64,000 nucleotides of DNA from Paenibacillus montaniterrae (GCF_018403185.1 NZ_BOSE01000009.1:62001-126000); one strand, 5' to 3'; shown: positions 1 to 9,209, numbered from the stretch's first letter. Notes: generated from the letters alone by a model not told the origin. Made by a program: numbers and translations.

Positions 1-467
1 CACGGCAATGTCAGTCACTGTGCAGGCAATACAGCGTACCCTTTATCGTCAATGACGATATTGATCTGGCGCTAAAGCTCGGCGCCGACGGTGTTCATGT
101 AGGGCAGGAGGATGAGGCGCTGCTTGAGGTTAAGCAAAAGCTGCCCCATGCGATTATTGGTGTATCTGTGCATACAGAGCAGGAAATGCAGCAGGCTGTT
201 GCAGGCGGCGCAAATTATGTTGGAATTGGCCCGATTTATGCGACTAGCTCGAAGGAGGATGCAAGGCCGGCGGCAGGTGTTGGCTTTCTCCAAAGCATGC
301 GGCAGCAGTATGGGAACTTTCCGATCGTGGCGATCGGCGGTATAACTGGAGAAAACGCCGCAATAGTCAAGCAGGCAGGTGCTGATGGCGTTGCGGTTAT
401 TTCCGAGCTGTGCCAAAGTAATGACCGCAAGCGTACAGTGCGCTTGCTGTGCGGAGCTGAAGGCTAA
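1..467 (+). CDS. thiE: Thiamine-phosphate synthase, C-terminal part (cut by window edge)
   Basis: ThiE joins the hydroxymethylpyrimidine and thiazole moieties to make thiamine phosphate in the cytoplasm. The open frame enters the window in phase from base 3 and ends at a TAA at 465-467. Recognisable ThiE blocks are VNDDIDLALKLGADGVHVGQ, GIGPIYATSSK (phosphate-binding region) and AIGGITGENAA followed by AGADGVAVIS. About the first third of the protein lies to the left of the window. The C-terminus is somewhat divergent but still aligns with the usual ending, so no frameshift is needed. A thiamine-binding protein gene follows 89 bp downstream on the same strand, which fits a thiamine locus. Confidence 0.9.
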   Translation, partial: RQCQSLCRQYSVPFIVNDDIDLALKLGADGVHVGQEDEALLEVKQKLPHAIIGVSVHTEQEMQQAVAGGANYVGIGPIYATSSKEDARPAAGVGFLQSMRQQYGNFPIVAIGGITGENAAIVKQAGADGVAVISELCQSNDRKRTVRLLCGAEG

Positions 468-555
468 CTGTAAAACCTTTACAAGAGCAGGCTCCAGCGT
501 TAAAGTAAAAGGAGTAGTTAGATGGAAAGCTATTCAGGCTGGAGGCGATGAACAG

Positions 556-870
556 ATGGCGATAGCCGAAGTGACAATCATTCCAATCGGTACAGGCAGC
601 ACAAGCTTAAGCCCTTATGTAGCCGAGCTGCAGCGTGTGCTGCAAAAGCAACAGGGCATTACGTATACATTAACCTCTATGAGCACGATAATTGAAGGCG
701 AGCTTGCGCATATATGGTCCGCGATTGCAGCGCTGCATGAAACACCGTTTCTTTCAGGCGCGCAGCGTGTTTCGACTTCGATTAAAATCGATGATCGGCG
801 AGATAAAGCGAGCTCTTCTGAGCAAAAGCTGCGCTCTGTGCAGGAGAAGCTTGCCGAGCCGCAGAGCTAG
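556..870 (+). CDS. MTH1187/DUF77-family thiamine-binding protein
   Basis: Small cytoplasmic protein of about 104 residues. The N-terminal pattern IAEVTIIPIGTGSTSLSPYV and the later TSMSTIIEGE match the MTH1187/YkoF-like family, some members of which bind thiamine. The ATG at 556 is chosen because GGAGG lies at 541-545 at suitable spacing and homologous sequence begins there. Its place just after thiE supports a role in thiamine or precursor handling; the ligand is inferred from the family. Confidence 0.8.
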   Translation: MAIAEVTIIPIGTGSTSLSPYVAELQRVLQKQQGITYTLTSMSTIIEGELAHIWSAIAALHETPFLSGAQRVSTSIKIDDRRDKASSSEQKLRSVQEKLAEPQS

Positions 871-895
871 CTGCAATATACAAGGAAAGGAGAAA

Positions 896-1033
896 ATGAT
901 GTCTTTTTCGTTTTCAATCTGGTTTTTGCTGCTGCTTGGGATCGGCTTAATTGCAGTGGCCGGCATAATATTTGCTATTATATATGTGATCCATTACGTC
1001 ACGACTAAAAACAAACGAAATCACCATCATTAA
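896..1033 (+). CDS. Small single-pass membrane protein
   Basis: A 45-residue product with one strongly hydrophobic segment (about residues 7-33) followed by a basic, His-ending tail (TTKNKRNHHH). A good ribosome site (AAGGAAAGGAG, about 881-891) stands just upstream of tandem ATG codons at 896 and 899. It follows the thiamine-binding gene by 25 bp and is closed by a terminator, so it is probably the last gene of that transcript. No family was recognised; the call rests on start signal, hydrophobic profile and position. Confidence 0.55.
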   Translation: MMSFSFSIWFLLLLGIGLIAVAGIIFAIIYVIHYVTTKNKRNHHH

Positions 1034-1046
1034 TGCTGTTAAATGT

Positions 1047-1108
1047 ACAACGCTCCTGCTGCAACCGAGTCTTGAAGGCTCATTGGTTGAAGTCAGGAGC
1101 GTTGTTTT
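1047..1108 (+). terminator. Rho-independent terminator after thi genes
   Basis: The arms ACAACGCTCCTG (1047-1058) and CAGGAGCGTTGT (1094-1105) are perfect 12-bp complements and are followed by TTT. The site separates the thi genes from the convergent glycanase gene. Confidence 0.8.
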
Positions 1109-1123
1109 ACTTAAGTACGATCA

Positions 1124-3520
1124 TTATTTTGACGCTGATTCCAGGTAATCAACGACACGAATAATAACGGTCATCGCTTCAGCACGAGTGGTGCTGCGGT
1201 TTGGATCAAATTTGCCGTCAGCCTTGCCTGTCATAATGCCCAGCTCCGCAAGCAGTGCAATTTCATTTTGCGCCCATGCCGGGATGCTGCTCTTGTCGGC
1301 AAAGCTTAGCTCCGCTGTGCCGTCCAGCTTCAAAGCGCGAGCGATAATGACAGCCAGCTCAGCACGGGTAATATTTTGAGCAGGACGGAAAGTTCCATCC
1401 GTATAGCCGTTGATCAATTGCAAAGCGTTAAGCTGTGCCACATAAGGCTTGGCATAGGCAGGAATTGCCGCATGATCGGTAAACGAAGTGCTGCTGCTTC
1501 CGTCAGCAGGCAGCTTTAGTGCACGACCTACAATAGTAGCCAGCTCAGCACGGTTAAGCGCTTGGTCAGGACGGAAGGTGCCATCCTTATAGCCATTGAC
1601 AATACCAAGCTCAGTAGCACGATAAATGCCGATATATCCCCAATGCGAAGCAATATCTGTGTAGGAATTGCCGGCTTGATTTGGCTGTTCATTGCCTTGC
1701 TCTCCGCTGTTTCCGTTATTGTCTTCTCCAGCTGGTTGATCATTGCCGCCAGTGTTGCCGTTGTTTGCAGTGCCATTGTTTCCGCTATTGCCTGTGTTGC
1801 CATTGTTTCCACTATTGCCGCCACTGTTGCCGCCGCTATTGCTGGCTGTTCCAGTTACTTGGCTGCCGTTTTTCGAAATAGTGTAGTCGAGCTTTTCGCC
1901 GCTCCAGAAATGCAGCTTCAGCTTAACCTCTCCATCATTTAATTCGTTGAAGAAATTAGATGTCAGCGTCAATGTGTTGTTGCTGTAGTTCGGCTTAAAT
2001 GTGTATGCGAACTCCTTGAATGGAGTCCAGTTTTGCGGACCTGCATTGCTGCCGTCTGCATAACGCGCTTCCATCGTTGCCAGCTTGTCGCCGTTGTAAA
2101 CGAGTGGGATATGGAACTGTTCTGTCGTACCTGTTGTGCTTTGCAGGACAGGCGTGTCATACGTAATGATGAACAGCTTCCAGTCCTTGCCTTGGTTAAA
2201 GCTTGCGGTTAATACTGCGTTGGTACCCAATTGGTTAGAAGCGGTCAGCTGCTGCAGCAGACTCGCCTTCAAGGTTAAGGTTTCATTATTCAGTACATAA
2301 TCCTCGCCAGCTACTAGTGTTTCATCGTTCAGCTTTAGCGCTGTAAATTGGTTGCCATTCAATTGAAGCTTAACTTCAACATCCGCAATTGCCGCACCAC
2401 GCTTCAAAAATACAGAATCAGTTTCAGCAACTGCAGAGCGAGAGGTCCAGCTAGCCTTCATCATATCAAAAAGCTCCTGGTCGGACCATTGATAGGATTG
2501 GCGTCCAAAATGCTGGCCATTATCCCAAAGCATATGTGTCAGCTGCTTTTGCTGCGCATAATGAATCATAAATTCGAAAAACTTCAGCTTTTCGCCTTGC
2601 TGTACGGCATTGAGATCGGTATCAAAGCCAAGCAAGCCAAACTCGCCAATAACGACAGGGATATCGTTGGCTACGAATTTGTCATGCACACGGTCAAAGG
2701 TAGAAATAATATCTTGTTTTGTTTCTTCATTAAAGGTTGTAACGCCTGCGATATTGACACTAAACGGCCAGAAGCCATAATAGTGAACGGTTGCAATAAT
2801 GTTCGGGTCATTGAGCTCGTCAATAAAATGATACAGTGCGTCAATTTTCACTTGCTCGCTGCCTGTATCAAGCGTTGGCAGCACAAGCGGGCGAACATCA
2901 TTGTTGCCGCCAGAGTTTCTTACGATGTTGTAGAACGAGCTGTTCAGCTCATCGAGATAGGTTTGCTTTTCTGTGTCCGAGCCATGGAAGCGCGGCTCAT
3001 TGATGCTCTCAAACATAAGCTTGATCGGGTAATCTTTATAGCGCTCAGCTAATTGCGTCCAGATCGCTTCATATCGCGCAAGTGACTCGTCATGATTTTC
3101 ATGCATGCCGGCTTCTAACCAAATCCATGAATCATGGTGCACATTGATCATGACGTATAGCCTTTCGTCCAGCGACCAGTTAATAGCTTGATCCAGTCTG
3201 CTCAGAAAGGCTTCGTCAATCGTGTAGTCAGCAGTAGACTCCATCCGCTGATCGAAGGTTACAGGGATACGAATGCTCTTAAAGCCCTGCTCAGCAAGCT
3301 TTTCAATAAATTGCTGCGTGACATGCGGATTGCCCCAGGCTGTCTCATCTGCTCCTACAGCGTCAAATGTATTGCCGAGGTTCCAGCCAGGCTGCATATC
3401 GGCTGCATATTGGCCGATGTTAATGCTTTGCTCGTCTGCCTGATTGGCATAGCTGATCGAAGGCAGCATTAAAGCCAGCATAAGAAGCATCGACACGAAT
3501 AATTTTCTGGTACGTTTCAA
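1124..3520 (-). CDS. Secreted GH5 endoglycanase with X2, CBM46 and three SLH domains
   Basis: Cell-surface enzyme of about 798 residues acting on beta-glucan-type polysaccharide (cellulose, xyloglucan or mixed-linkage glucan). Start: TTG at 3520 with AAGGAGGG seven bases upstream. Order of parts: signal peptide (1-25, ending SYA); GH5 catalytic domain (about 30-360) with acid/base E175 in NEP and nucleophile E293 in IGEFG; an X2/Ig-like module (about 365-455); a CBM46-like module (about 468-555); an Asn/Gly-rich linker (560-615); and three S-layer homology repeats to the end. GH5_4-X2-CBM46 is the arrangement known from Bacillus Cel5B-type enzymes. The SLH repeats indicate attachment to secondary cell-wall polymer. 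Two cre sites precede it, so carbon catabolite control is likely. The exact substrate cannot be read from the sequence. Confidence 0.88.
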   Translation of the reverse strand: MKRTRKLFVSMLLMLALMLPSISYANQADEQSINIGQYAADMQPGWNLGNTFDAVGADETAWGNPHVTQQFIEKLAEQGFKSIRIPVTFDQRMESTADYTIDEAFLSRLDQAINWSLDERLYVMINVHHDSWIWLEAGMHENHDESLARYEAIWTQLAERYKDYPIKLMFESINEPRFHGSDTEKQTYLDELNSSFYNIVRNSGGNNDVRPLVLPTLDTGSEQVKIDALYHFIDELNDPNIIATVHYYGFWPFSVNIAGVTTFNEETKQDIISTFDRVHDKFVANDIPVVIGEFGLLGFDTDLNAVQQGEKLKFFEFMIHYAQQKQLTHMLWDNGQHFGRQSYQWSDQELFDMMKASWTSRSAVAETDSVFLKRGAAIADVEVKLQLNGNQFTALKLNDETLVAGEDYVLNNETLTLKASLLQQLTASNQLGTNAVLTASFNQGKDWKLFIITYDTPVLQSTTGTTEQFHIPLVYNGDKLATMEARYADGSNAGPQNWTPFKEFAYTFKPNYSNNTLTLTSNFFNELNDGEVKLKLHFWSGEKLDYTISKNGSQVTGTASNSGGNSGGNSGNNGNTGNSGNNGTANNGNTGGNDQPAGEDNNGNSGEQGNEQPNQAGNSYTDIASHWGYIGIYRATELGIVNGYKDGTFRPDQALNRAELATIVGRALKLPADGSSSTSFTDHAAIPAYAKPYVAQLNALQLINGYTDGTFRPAQNITRAELAVIIARALKLDGTAELSFADKSSIPAWAQNEIALLAELGIMTGKADGKFDPNRSTTRAEAMTVIIRVVDYLESASK

Positions 3521-3544
3521 AAATAACACCCTCCTTAAAATTTT

Positions 3545-3592
3545 CGTAAACGCTGTCAAAAATGAAAGGCGGACAAGTTGATAGCGTTTACA
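3545..3592 (-). promoter_or_regulatory. Two CcpA cre sites upstream of the GH5-SLH gene
   Basis: TGATAGCGTTTACA at 3579-3592 matches the cre consensus TGWNANCGNTNWCA at every fixed position. CGTAAACGCTGTCA at 3545-3558 matches all but the first base. They lie about 25-70 bp upstream of the TTG start, a position expected for roadblock or promoter repression by CcpA. Confidence 0.7.
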
Positions 3593-3816
3593 ATTTAATT
3601 TATCATACTCATCAAAATGGAAATACATAACAAATTAGAGGGAAATTCATGTGAAAAGTAGCGATTGAAGCAATGAGGGGAAAAAGCAACAAGGGCTTGT
3701 CAAAGCTAATACTGTTCGACAAATTTCGCATTGTATATTATGATTGACACGTCAGGTAAATGATGCTAGTATATCAAAGAAAACCAACAAGAATAATCGG
3801 AATTAAAGGAGTGTAT

Positions 3817-5172
3817 ATGATGGTAAAATCTTATGCTTCAGCAACAAAGCTCGCTGTTGCCTTGCTATTATCTGTAGCTTTATTGTTTAATATTTCACTG
3901 ACAAGTGTAGATGCTGCATCTTCACAAACTGACAGCGCTAGTGAATATGCGTTGTTTTTGCAGGATAAATACGATGTAACGGTCGATGCAAGCATTACGA
4001 AAGGCGAATTCATTCAGCATATTGCAAAGGTGCTTAACCTGGCAGCACCGGAGGAAAAGGTAAGCTTTACAGATGTGGCTGCCGATGATGCGTTGTACGC
4101 TAGTGCGGCGGCACTGTACAGCAAAGGCATTTTGTCTGGTCCTGCTATTGGAGCAGAAGAGCCATTAAAGCCTTGGGTAGCAGCACTTATTGCGCTTCGC
4201 GCTTCTAATTTGCAGGAGCTTGCTTTTACATACCCGCAAGAAAAGGTCGAGGCTGCTTTGCAGAAGCTGGGGCTTTCGTCTGGCGCCTTCAATAAGGCTA
4301 CGGCTCAGGAGCTTGCGGCTGCTGTAGATACTGGCTTGATTCCAGAAGACTACTATGCGCAGCTTTCGAAAAAAGGCGCTGCATCTGCTGAGCTTGTCAA
4401 CGTATTGCTTGGCAAGGTGCTTAGCTTTAACGGAGCATACAAGCAATATATCGGACATGTAAGCGACGCTGACATTTACAGCAAGTTTTACACCGCTTAT
4501 GAAACCTCCAACATTATTCAAATTCCAGAGCTGCAGGAGTTTGTTGACTCTGCTCTGAAGCAGGAGGTTGTAACGGGATATAATTTGAAGGATGCAAGAT
4601 TTGATGCTAATTTCGTAGAGCCGCTAACGATCACATACGGTCATTCCAATGTACAGCATGCGATTCAGCTGCTCGGCTTGCTGCGCAGCGAGGGCATTGA
4701 CGCCAAAGTGCAGCTTGAGCCGAAAACCTCTGCTTTCGTGCACAGAAAAGAGTGGGGCGAGCCGACTGTTGACGAGAACAACAAGGCTGTGCTGACTGAC
4801 AACGGAAATTATATTCATTATTCCAAGGAATACGATTTGAAGCTTGAGTTCAGCAATGCCGCTGACAAGCAAGCCTTTAATGAACTGATTGTGCAGTATG
4901 CAAAGAAAAATGCTGACGATCAAACAGGTCTGCTTGCTGGCTCTTGGTGGCAGCCGCTATTCTACTCTTTGAATGAAGTAACAGAGTTCAAGCAAATTGC
5001 CAACAATAAAATTGTAGACGGCAATTTCTATGTTCAAACCTTCTCACTCGTTGAGGATACTGAGAAAATTGCAGCTGGCTTTGCAGAAATCGATCCTGAG
5101 GTAGAAGTGGAAAGCTATACGTTCTGGACGAACGAAGCGTTCTTTAATTATTTGAACGGCGAAGGGCTGTAA
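3817..5172 (+). CDS. Secreted protein with N-terminal SLH-like domain, function unknown
   Basis: About 451 residues, starting at ATG 3817 (AAAGGAG at 3805-3811; a second ATG follows at 3820). A signal peptide covers about residues 1-35 (cleavage near VDAAS). Residues about 55-130 resemble an S-layer homology domain (ITKGEFIQHIAKVL, then SFTDVAADDALYASAAALYS and KGILSG). The remaining 300 residues show no motif I recognise. They are acidic and end in a region rich in aromatic residues (SYTFWTNEAFFNYLNG). It is not in an operon: it is divergent from the GH5-SLH gene and has its own terminator. Likely exported and possibly wall-associated; role unknown. Confidence 0.7.
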   Translation: MMVKSYASATKLAVALLLSVALLFNISLTSVDAASSQTDSASEYALFLQDKYDVTVDASITKGEFIQHIAKVLNLAAPEEKVSFTDVAADDALYASAAALYSKGILSGPAIGAEEPLKPWVAALIALRASNLQELAFTYPQEKVEAALQKLGLSSGAFNKATAQELAAAVDTGLIPEDYYAQLSKKGAASAELVNVLLGKVLSFNGAYKQYIGHVSDADIYSKFYTAYETSNIIQIPELQEFVDSALKQEVVTGYNLKDARFDANFVEPLTITYGHSNVQHAIQLLGLLRSEGIDAKVQLEPKTSAFVHRKEWGEPTVDENNKAVLTDNGNYIHYSKEYDLKLEFSNAADKQAFNELIVQYAKKNADDQTGLLAGSWWQPLFYSLNEVTEFKQIANNKIVDGNFYVQTFSLVEDTEKIAAGFAEIDPEVEVESYTFWTNEAFFNYLNGEGL

Positions 5173-5229
5173 GCTGAAGCTTAGCGCATCTTATTCGGAT
5201 AGCTGAAATAAGCGAATCTCATAAATAAA

Positions 5230-5294
5230 CGTCCTGCTAATCGCCAGGCAGCTTGCAGAAGCTGTCAACAGCGAGAGCAGGACGCTTTTCTTTT
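5230..5294 (+). terminator. Rho-independent terminator
   Basis: Complementary arms CGTCCTGCT (5230-5238) and AGCAGGACG (5276-5284), with a TTTTCTTTT tract after the second arm. It lies between convergent genes. Confidence 0.7.
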
Positions 5295-5330
5295 AACGGT
5301 CTTGCAGTGTGCTCACAATTCAAGAAAATG

Positions 5331-6191
5331 TTAACCGATCTGGCGCAGCGTTAAGGCCTGCAGCATAATCGCATGCAGCTGCTCGCGGATGCGCACGACT
5401 TCTCCGATAATAATGAGCGCAGGATTAACCAGCTTGCTTGCTGCGGCGAGCTCGCTCATTTCGCCAAGCACGCCAGTTACGATGCGCTGCTTGGCGGTTG
5501 TGCCTTGCTCGACGAAGGCGATCGGCGTAGCTGCTGGCTTGCCGGCTCGCAGCAGCTCGGCCTGGATCTCACTCAACTGGCTGACGCCCATATAAATGGC
5601 GAGCGTATCCACGCTGTGAGCGAGCAGGTCCCAGCGCACAGGCTTGTGGTTGTCGTGACAGCGATTGCCAGTTACACAGGCGAAGGAAGCGGCAGTGCCG
5701 CGATGCGTCATTGGAATAGAGGCTGAGGCGGCAGCGCCTATAGCTGAGGTAATGCCGGGAATAATCTCAAATTCGATGCCGGCAGCCGCCAGCTCCAACG
5801 CTTCCTCACCGCCGCGGCCGAATATGAACGGATCGCCGCCCTTGAGGCGTACCACTCTTTTGCCTTGATAAGCGTAGTGTATAAGCGCTTTATGAATATC
5901 CGCTTGCGTCATGGCATGCTGGCCGGGCGCTTTGCCGCAATATATGAGCTCAGCCTCAGCCTTGGCATACTGCAATATTTCCTTGCTGACAAGCCGATCA
6001 TACATAATGACATCTGCCGCTTCTATGAAGCGGACAGCCTTCACGGTCAACAGCTCGGGGTCGCCTGGTCCAGCGCCGATAATCGCTACGCTGCCGATAA
6101 CGCCCTTGCTCTGCATGCTGCTGCTTGCTTCTAATGGCAGCAGCGCATAGGTAGAACGGTTAAGGTGAACGGCACTGATTGCTTTGCTCAT
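5331..6191 (-). CDS. sumT: Uroporphyrinogen-III C-methyltransferase (siroheme branch)
   Basis: SUMT methylates uroporphyrinogen III at C2 and C7 with S-adenosylmethionine to give precorrin-2, the first step to siroheme. The 286-residue protein has the family signatures AIIGAGPGDPELLTVKA near the N-terminus, RLKGGDPFIFGRGGEE in the middle and EIIPGITSAIGA. A roughly 30-residue N-terminal extension precedes the enzyme core. It is the third gene of the nirB-nirD-sumT operon (64 bp after nirD), the order of Bacillus nasD-nasE-nasF, and supplies the cofactor of the nitrite reductase encoded first. The fused dehydrogenase/ferrochelatase part of CysG is absent, so the later siroheme steps must be encoded elsewhere. 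Confidence 0.92.
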   Translation of the reverse strand: MSKAISAVHLNRSTYALLPLEASSSMQSKGVIGSVAIIGAGPGDPELLTVKAVRFIEAADVIMYDRLVSKEILQYAKAEAELIYCGKAPGQHAMTQADIHKALIHYAYQGKRVVRLKGGDPFIFGRGGEEALELAAAGIEFEIIPGITSAIGAAASASIPMTHRGTAASFACVTGNRCHDNHKPVRWDLLAHSVDTLAIYMGVSQLSEIQAELLRAGKPAATPIAFVEQGTTAKQRIVTGVLGEMSELAAASKLVNPALIIIGEVVRIREQLHAIMLQALTLRQIG

Positions 6192-6255
6192 AGTTATCCA
6201 CTCTTTTCTTCAGCGATTCGAGTTCTGTTTCGTGCGATGCGCGTCTTAAGTCGCG

Positions 6256-6570
6256 CTAGATCGTAATATAAATATCCCCGCTTTGCTGGTCGACCTCTGT
6301 CTCGAAGGTTGTCACACAGCCTTCATCCGGCTCCTGTACTTTGCCGCTATGCAAATCTATTTTCCAGTCATGCAGCGGGCAATGCACCTTGCCGCCGCAT
6401 ACCATGCCTTCTGACAGCAGCCCACCTTTGTGCGGACATTTATTTTCCAAGGCAAGCACACTGCCGTCCGATAGATGGAAGAGTGCGATGTCGATATTTT
6501 GCACCTTCAGCTTGCGTGAGCTTTTTACGTCTATATCTGATAATTTGCCAACCAACACCTTAGTCGCCAT
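6256..6570 (-). CDS. nirD: Nitrite reductase [NAD(P)H] small subunit, Rieske type
   Basis: A 104-residue Rieske-like subunit of the cytoplasmic assimilatory nitrite reductase. The iron-sulfur ligand pattern is intact: NKCPHKGG, then CPLHDW 19 residues on. The ATG at 6570 is preferred because AGGAGGT (6577-6583) directly abuts the alternative ATG at 6576 and leaves it no spacing. It lies 53 bp after nirB and shares its leader-controlled transcript. Confidence 0.92.
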   Translation of the reverse strand: MATKVLVGKLSDIDVKSSRKLKVQNIDIALFHLSDGSVLALENKCPHKGGLLSEGMVCGGKVHCPLHDWKIDLHSGKVQEPDEGCVTTFETEVDQQSGDIYITI

Positions 6571-6623
6571 TGACATACCTCCTAAACCTATTCATGCAGC
6601 TTATCACCTATGCGCCAGCCTAA

Positions 6624-9065
6624 TTATTTGGTTGCTGGCTCCAGACCTGTAAGCTGTTCAAAGTTTTTGCGCAGCTCTTTGTTTTCGATAATTTCCTTCC
6701 ATGGGTCGTTCGTTAAGCTTAATGTTTTTTCGATGCGTTGCTTCAAGGCCAAGCGATCTTCCTTGTTTTCCAGCGCTTTTTTAATGAAGTCGAGACCGAC
6801 GCGCTCAATCCATTGCGACGTACGCTCATTCCAGACCGCGTGCTCGCGATACAATTGCAGGAAGGCTGATGACCATTCCATCACTTCATCCTCTGTTTTG
6901 ACGACGCAAAGCAAATCGGTTGCTCTTACTTTAACACCACCATTGCCAGCGATATGAATTTCCCAGCCGCCATCAATTGCCACTACGCCAAGATCCTTAA
7001 TGGTAGCCTCGGCACAGTTGCGCGGACAGCCTGATACAGCAAGCTTGACCTTGGCCGGGGTGTTAAGGCGCTCGAAGGCTTTCTCCATGCGAATGCCCAT
7101 TGAAATGGAATCCTGCGTGCCGAAACGGCAAAATGTCGAGCCGACGCATGTTTTAACGGTGCGCAGCGTTTTGCCATACGCATGGCCGGACGGCATGTCG
7201 AGCTCTTCCCATATTTTAGGCAGATCCTCTTTTTTAACGCCGAGCAGATCAAGCCGCTGGCCGCCAGTGAATTTCACCATTGGCACCTCGAATTTTTCGG
7301 CCACCTCGGCAATTTTCTTCAAATCTGAAGGCGTAGTAACACCGCCATATACACGCGGAACGACGGAGAAGGTGCCATCCTTCTGAATATTGGCGTGGAA
7401 GCGTTCATTCGTAATGCGCGATTCCTTCTCGTCAACATATTCCTCAGGGAACAGCATGCCGATATAGTAGTTGAGAGAAGGGCGGCATTTGGAGCAGCCT
7501 TCCGGCTCATTCCAGCCAAGCACATTCATTACTTCCTTGACGGTTAGCAGCCGCATTCGCTGAATTTCCGCCACGATTTCATCGCGAGTAAGTGTCGTAC
7601 AGCCGCAGATGCCTTCCTTGACCGGCTCGGCTGCCGCATCACCGGCATAGACCTTCAGCAAGCCTTCGACGATCGGCTTGCAGCCGCCGCAGGAGCCTGA
7701 CGCTTTCGTGCATGCCTTAATGCTTGCCACGCTGTTGCAGTCCTTTGTTTGAATCGCCTCGACAATTGTCGCCTTCGATACGCCGTTACAGCCGCATACG
7801 ATTTCATCATCCGGCATTGCTTCGTATTTGGCGAGCGGATTGCCGCCGCCTAGTTGATCGAGCGATATGCCAAGCAGCAGCTCCTTTTCTCTGCCTTCAA
7901 CGTTTTCGCCTTTTTTAATGAGGGAAAACAACTCAGTGCCGTCTGTTGTATCGCCGAATAATACAGCGCCAACCAGCTTGCCGTTTTCGATCACGATTTT
8001 TTTGTAGGTGCCTCCAAGGTCGTCTTGGATGCGTAGCGCCTTCGTGCTAGCCGTTTCTGTAAAGTTGCCTGCGGAGAAGACGTCGACGCCTGACACCTTC
8101 AGCTTCGTTGAAGTAACCGAGCCCGCATAGCCAGCCGTTTCGACGCCAGCCAAGCGCTTGGCAAGCACTGCTCCTTGCTCGTATAGCGGGGCAACCAGTC
8201 CATATGCGATGCCGCGATGTTCCGCGCATTCGCCGACTGCATAAACATTTGCCACGCTTGTTTCCATATAATCATTGACCACTACGCCGCGGTTAACCTC
8301 AATTCCTGAGCTTTTGGCCAGCTCGGTATTGGGCCGGATACCGACAGCCATTACGATCAGATCGGTTTTGAGCTCACTGCCATCAGCAAATTGCAGCGCC
8401 TTTACTCGGCCGCGCCCGGTAATAGATGCGGATTGCTTGTTCAGCAAAAACTTCATGCCCTGTGATTCCAGCTCGCGCTGCAGCATGCGTGCCGCAGGCT
8501 CATCCAGCTGTCTTTCCATCAAGTAGTCGTTAATATGAATGACCGTAGCCTCCATGCCGAGATGGAGCAGTCCTCGCGCCGCTTCCAGTCCGAGCAGCCC
8601 GCCGCCGATGACGGCGGCCTTCTTATATGTTTTTGACGTTTCCATCATCGTTTCGCAATCGCGAATGTCGCGGAACGCAATTACGCCTTCCTTATCCGCG
8701 CCAGGAATCGGCAGCATAAACGGATTGGAGCCAGTAGCCAAAATAACGCGGTCATACTGGTACTGCGCTCCGGTATGCGTCGTAACCGTACAAAGCTTTG
8801 TATCCAGCTTCGTCACCTTTTGCCCGGTCACAAGCTGAATTCCGTTGTCCTTGTACCAATCCCAGTCGTTTACAATAATATCCTGCATATTGGCTCCGCC
8901 TGCCAGAACCGAAGACAGCATAATGCGGTTATAATTAGGATGAGGCTCCTCGCCAATTATCGTAATCTCGTATTTGTCAGGAGCTAGCTTAAGCAGGTGC
9001 TCAATGGTACGTACACCTGCCATACCATTGCCGATCAATATTAATTTTTCCTTCTCTCCCATCAT
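6624..9065 (-). CDS. nirB: Nitrite reductase [NAD(P)H] large subunit
   Basis: An 813-residue flavo-iron-sulfur siroheme enzyme that reduces nitrite to ammonium with six electrons from NAD(P)H. The order is: an N-terminal FAD/NAD(P)H reductase half (LIGNGMAGVRTIEHL; AVIGGGLLGLEAARGL; VNVYAVGECAEH), two BFD-like [2Fe-2S] modules (CGCNGVSKA...CGGC; CGCTTLTRDE...CSKC), the ferredoxin-like sulfite/nitrite reductase domain, and the siroheme/[4Fe-4S] cysteines in TCVGSTFCRFG and SGCPRNC. Length and order are those of NirB/NasD. Start ATG 9065 has GGAGA upstream. The 190-base leader holds an intrinsic terminator and an ANTAR-type RNA motif, and the promoter overlaps a TnrA/GlnR-like box, so both nitrogen limitation and nitrate/nitrite-type antitermination are expected. 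Confidence 0.95.
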   Translation of the reverse strand: MMGEKEKLILIGNGMAGVRTIEHLLKLAPDKYEITIIGEEPHPNYNRIMLSSVLAGGANMQDIIVNDWDWYKDNGIQLVTGQKVTKLDTKLCTVTTHTGAQYQYDRVILATGSNPFMLPIPGADKEGVIAFRDIRDCETMMETSKTYKKAAVIGGGLLGLEAARGLLHLGMEATVIHINDYLMERQLDEPAARMLQRELESQGMKFLLNKQSASITGRGRVKALQFADGSELKTDLIVMAVGIRPNTELAKSSGIEVNRGVVVNDYMETSVANVYAVGECAEHRGIAYGLVAPLYEQGAVLAKRLAGVETAGYAGSVTSTKLKVSGVDVFSAGNFTETASTKALRIQDDLGGTYKKIVIENGKLVGAVLFGDTTDGTELFSLIKKGENVEGREKELLLGISLDQLGGGNPLAKYEAMPDDEIVCGCNGVSKATIVEAIQTKDCNSVASIKACTKASGSCGGCKPIVEGLLKVYAGDAAAEPVKEGICGCTTLTRDEIVAEIQRMRLLTVKEVMNVLGWNEPEGCSKCRPSLNYYIGMLFPEEYVDEKESRITNERFHANIQKDGTFSVVPRVYGGVTTPSDLKKIAEVAEKFEVPMVKFTGGQRLDLLGVKKEDLPKIWEELDMPSGHAYGKTLRTVKTCVGSTFCRFGTQDSISMGIRMEKAFERLNTPAKVKLAVSGCPRNCAEATIKDLGVVAIDGGWEIHIAGNGGVKVRATDLLCVVKTEDEVMEWSSAFLQLYREHAVWNERTSQWIERVGLDFIKKALENKEDRLALKQRIEKTLSLTNDPWKEIIENKELRKNFEQLTGLEPATK

Positions 9066-9136
9066 TCTCTCTCCTTTCCATATTGCGAGACTTTCAGTTG
9101 AAACTGATGCTTGGGGGTGAAAGCTGGATATGACCT

Positions 9137-9209
9137 AAAAAAGCCTGCTTCGCATAGCAAGCTTGCCACACATAAGAGTGCGATCAGCTCTTGCTTACGA
9201 AACAGGCTT
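9137..9209 (-). terminator. Intrinsic terminator inside the nirB leader
   Basis: Read on the minus strand, AAGCCTGTTTCGTAAGCAAG pairs with CTTGCTATGCGAAGCAGGCTT across a roughly 30-nt loop and is followed by a T-run (9142-9137). It stands between the promoter and the nirB start codon, 70 bp before the gene, so it must be bypassed for expression. It is an attenuator rather than an end-of-gene terminator. Confidence 0.82.

Noticed and set aside
379..467. Frameshift at the end of thiE
   Set aside because: The C-terminus is divergent, but the frame after AGADGVAVIS still aligns with the normal ending (D...RLL...A), so no shift is needed.
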